Of a stretch of DNA of 64,000 nucleotides, positions 61,474-64,000 are shown one piece after another. Numbering within the stretch: the stretch's first letter is position 1; each line of letters starts with the position of its first letter. The position numbers and the translations under genes were made by a program. The notes below the pieces were generated by a model. The model made no database searches, had not been told where the DNA came from, and saw only the letters and a program-made list of their open reading frames with translations. Origin of the DNA: Nitrospira sp. (GTDB lineage Bacteria > Nitrospirota > Nitrospiria > Nitrospirales > Nitrospiraceae); assembly GCA_020846195.1 (NCBI GenBank), contig JADLEJ010000024.1:62001-126000 (forward strand), written 5' to 3'.

Positions 61474-62649
61474 GTGCGACGACTTCGACTGCTCTTCTCA
61501 ACCGTTATGCTGCTCCTCTTCTCTGCAACTCTTGCGTCGGCGGAAATTCTTGCTCTCCTGAACTATGAGAGTAAACCGGACCAGCCGGTGCGGCGCGAAG
61601 GAATCGCGATCATGGATATCGATCCCGACTCTGCGGACTTCGGGAAGATCTTGATGGAGATTCCTCTTCCACCCGATCTCGTCGCGCATCATATTTTCTT
61701 CAACCGCGATCGGAGCAAGGCCTATATCACGGCCTTGGGGAAAAGCCTTTTGCACGTCATCGACCTCACCCGCTTCCCCTATCGCCTGCGCGCGATTGAC
61801 GTGCCGGACTGCCAGGCCGGCGAGGATCTCGCCGTGTCGGAAGATAACCGGACCTGGTACCTCACCTGCATGGGTTCGAGCAATGTCATCATGGGCGATG
61901 CAGTCACCGACAAGCCGGTTAAAACGATCAGCGCCTCCGACCCGGCAGCAGCCCTTATCCTCTATCCCCACGGCATTGCCATTCACAATGGGATTGACCG
62001 GGTCCTGATCACCAGCACGCTCAAGCCCGATATGTCCGACGTGGGTGAATCGGTCACCGTATTGGAAGCGAGTACGGGGAAAGTATTGTCCACCCACAAA
62101 ATCTCAACCAAACCATCCCCAGCTAAATCCGCTCCCGTCGAAGTCATGTTTGCCCCGAAGACCGACCCGCCGGTGGTGCATATCACGAACATGATGGAGG
62201 GGACGCTCTGGGCCGGTCTATGGGACTCCAAGAGCCAGTCCTTCTCCTTCTATCAGGTGGATGACTTCGGCCCACGGGAACAAGGCATGCCATTGGAAAT
62301 GCTCTATAACGCCAAGGGAGACCGTTTATACGTCACCACGGCCAAACCGGGATTCGTCAATCTGTATGACAATACCGATCCGCGGCAACCGAAATTTCTC
62401 CAAGCGATCCCCGCCGCTCCTGGCGCCCATCATACGGTGCTGTCGCCCGATGAACGGTATCTGTTCGTCCAGAACAGCCTGCTTAACCTGGAAGGCCTGA
62501 GCGATGGCTCCGTCACGGTCATCGACTTGACGAAAGGCGGCAAAGTCCTGGGGAGCATCGACACCTTGAAGGCGCAGGGGCTCAACCCCAACTGCATCAT
62601 GCTGCTGCCGAATCACTTTCAGGAAAGCCGCATACGGACGAGCCGGTGA
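61474..62649 (+). CDS. Secreted beta-propeller protein (YVTN/cytochrome d1-like)
   Basis: 391 residues, GTG start with a GAGG site. Signal peptide LLFSTVMLLLFSATLASA. The remainder is a repeated beta pattern: KAYITALGKSLLHVIDLTRFP, RTWYLTCMGSSNVIMGD, RVLITSTL, DRLYVTTAKPGFVNLYD, RYLFVQNSLLNLEGLSDGSVTVIDL, i.e. YVTN-type seven-bladed propeller. No heme-binding CxxCH is present, so it is not itself a cytochrome. Role unknown; such proteins often sit in the periplasm near redox enzymes. Confidence 0.8.
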   Translation: MRRLRLLFSTVMLLLFSATLASAEILALLNYESKPDQPVRREGIAIMDIDPDSADFGKILMEIPLPPDLVAHHIFFNRDRSKAYITALGKSLLHVIDLTRFPYRLRAIDVPDCQAGEDLAVSEDNRTWYLTCMGSSNVIMGDAVTDKPVKTISASDPAAALILYPHGIAIHNGIDRVLITSTLKPDMSDVGESVTVLEASTGKVLSTHKISTKPSPAKSAPVEVMFAPKTDPPVVHITNMMEGTLWAGLWDSKSQSFSFYQVDDFGPREQGMPLEMLYNAKGDRLYVTTAKPGFVNLYDNTDPRQPKFLQAIPAAPGAHHTVLSPDERYLFVQNSLLNLEGLSDGSVTVIDLTKGGKVLGSIDTLKAQGLNPNCIMLLPNHFQESRIRTSR

Positions 62650-62714
62650 TGAGAAGACCATCCTGAGTGCTGCGCTGAGAGGAATAAAGCAGGATGTGGA
62701 TCCGTGTGGCGTCC

Positions 62715-63308
62715 CTACAGCTTGGGAATGCGGATGGTACTGATCATCAAACTTCCCGAGAGGATAAAGAGCAGGGATAACGGGTGCAGGTCGCAGGGGC
62801 CGATGGTCCAGACTCCCCAGTAAAGTTGCTCGCCCAGCCGATCCTGCCAGGCGGCGAGGGCCAAAATACCCGTCAACAGCACCGTGGTTGGGATGGGAGT
62901 GCCTTCAAAGTAAGCCACTTTGTCCTGCCCTGCTGAGAGGGTCTCGGCAGTCACATTGTACCGGGCCAGCCGGCTGACTCCGCAGCAGACAAAGTACATC
63001 AGCACAATCCAATCCCACCCTCCGCGCAGTCCTGCGGCGAACCCGAGTGCCGCGGGCGCAACGCCGAACGAGATCACGTCCGCCAGTGAATCCAGCTCAC
63101 GCCCCAGCGGCGATTGCATATGCCGCCAGCGGGCGACCCGGCCATCGAGCCAGTCGAAGAGCAGCGCCGCAGGGGCCAAGGCCGTCGCGGCAAGAAAATG
63201 GGAGGCCGACTGATTGCCCATATACCGCATGCTCAACAACACAGCCGCGAGCCCACAGGCGCCGTTCGCCAGCGTGAGGAAGTCAGCCAGGTGAAACTGG
63301 CGGATCAT
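62715..63308 (-). CDS. pssA: CDP-diacylglycerol--serine O-phosphatidyltransferase
   Basis: 197 residues from ATG 63308 (MIRQFHLADFLTLANG, the family-typical start). Full CDP-alcohol phosphotransferase signature DGRVAR-x8-G-x3-D-x3-D in DWLDGRVARWRHMQSP and RELDSLADVISFG. Several transmembrane helices. Makes phosphatidylserine, precursor of phosphatidylethanolamine. No psd gene is seen in the window. The ribosome site is weak and the frame is open upstream to 63389. Confidence 0.9.
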   Translation of the reverse strand: MIRQFHLADFLTLANGACGLAAVLLSMRYMGNQSASHFLAATALAPAALLFDWLDGRVARWRHMQSPLGRELDSLADVISFGVAPAALGFAAGLRGGWDWIVLMYFVCCGVSRLARYNVTAETLSAGQDKVAYFEGTPIPTTVLLTGILALAAWQDRLGEQLYWGVWTIGPCDLHPLSLLFILSGSLMISTIRIPKL

Positions 63309-63450
63309 CAAGAAATATTTGGGGGGATTTTTTGCCACGACGGAGCAATCTACGACGGAGCCGGATAAATGTCCAGGATTCGACTCCACGCCTAGGGCTT
63401 CGCGCGAGCTTCTCTATTAAACAGACGGCGCGACAGACATCGTCGGGAAT

Positions 63451-64000
63451 CTATGACTTCGCGGGCGCGGCCGTGTCGGATTCCTGCGGCTCAGCGGCCG
63501 GGCTAGTGGCTGACGCCACCTGCCCCGCATCGAGGAGGATCGCAACCAGCATATCGCTCATAACATTCACGCCCGAGCGAGCGCGAGCAATGATCCAATC
63601 TACTGTCATAATCAACGGAATCGCTGCGATGATGACCTGATCCGGCAAACCGGCGGCAGCCAGCACAAGCGGCAAGATAATCAGGCCCGCTTCAGGAATA
63701 CCGGCGACACCAGCACCGGCGATGATCGAGGCCAGGACGATCAAAACCTGCTTCGCCATCGGCAGGTCGTAGCCCAAGGCCTGGGCGAGAAACAGCGCGG
63801 CCATCGCTTCGTAGAGCGTGATGCCGTCGTTATTCAGATTCGTCCCGACGCAGGCCGCGAGGCGCGCCGATTGCGCGGACACCCGCATGCGCTCCAAGCA
63901 CCGAAGGGTGACAGGCACGGTTGCCAAGCTGCTGTTGCAGGAAACGGCCGTCATAATGGCGTCGGCCCCCTGCCCCAGATACACCCTCGGGCTCTTCTTC
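63451..64000 (-). CDS. Dicarboxylate/amino acid:cation symporter (DAACS), 5' part outside window
   Basis: The C-terminal ~183 residues of a sodium/proton-coupled dicarboxylate or glutamate transporter. SCNSSLATVPVTL corresponds to the SSSAATLPVT hairpin, and GTNLNNDGITLYEAMAALFLAQALG to the TM7 NMDGTALYE motif; GIPEAGLIILPLVLAAAG to the second hairpin and TVDWIIARARSGVNVMSD to the TM8 substrate region (Asp and Arg present, NVxGD altered to NVMSD). NMDGT is here NNDGI, a deviation in the sodium/substrate site. Runs off the right edge. Confidence 0.88.
   Translation of the reverse strand, partial: KKSPRVYLGQGADAIMTAVSCNSSLATVPVTLRCLERMRVSAQSARLAACVGTNLNNDGITLYEAMAALFLAQALGYDLPMAKQVLIVLASIIAGAGVAGIPEAGLIILPLVLAAAGLPDQVIIAAIPLIMTVDWIIARARSGVNVMSDMLVAILLDAGQVASATSPAAEPQESDTAAPAKS

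Overview
The window is a piece of a high-GC (roughly 60 %) bacterial chromosome with densely packed, operon-like genes. Gene content and style (ATG/GTG starts, a chlorite-dismutase/ChdC-type heme protein, the cinA-thpR-recA-recX-alaS order, many small lysine-rich proteins) fit a member of the Nitrospirota, most likely a Nitrospira relative. This is inference; no rRNA or other decisive marker is present. No tRNA, rRNA or CRISPR array was recognised.

1-18,970 is housekeeping. On the left are a partial RecB/DnaQ-like nuclease (DUF2779 type), a MATE exporter, a PanE-like reductase with an unusual C-terminal domain, a sirtuin of the desuccinylase type, a nitrilase/GNAT pair, a HAD hydrolase and a receiver-domain protein with a long helical tail. 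Then come valS-nadC-birA-coaX (tRNA charging, NAD, biotin and CoA cofactor supply) and the heat-shock cluster grpE-dnaK-dnaJ-rsmE.

19,063-39,800 is the most striking part: a complete minus-strand Tc (toxin complex) locus. A 3,240-residue TcA-like pore/injection protein lies downstream of a 2,565-residue natural TcB-TcC fusion whose last ~298 residues, after the Rhs core, are an unrecognised AT-rich effector module. Upstream, probably in the same transcription unit, are a secreted Ycf48-type propeller and a five-repeat IPT/TIG protein with repeated vicinal cysteines, preceded by a near-consensus promoter and a ~157-nt structured leader.

39,810-48,336 returns to core genes, all on the minus strand: ridA, a divergent deoB-like gene, a PilZ gene, deoC, mltG, ruvX, alaS, recX and recA.

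48,340-50,520 is a small mobile island that separates recA from thpR-cinA. It holds an attI-like site without an integrase gene, a frameshifted cassette gene, an attC-like site, a second truncated cassette gene and a Y1/REP-family transposase element with perfect 28-bp inverted ends inserted into that second gene.

50,518-58,352 holds thpR, cinA, envelope proteins, the ChdC/chlorite-dismutase-family enzyme with a strong terminator, and several Nitrospira-type hypotheticals. 58,353-61,300 is sparse and rather AT-rich, with a 21-residue lysine/alanine-rich peptide gene, a decayed second copy of it, hairpins and small membrane proteins. The right end has a secreted beta-propeller, pssA and a partial dicarboxylate/amino-acid:cation symporter.
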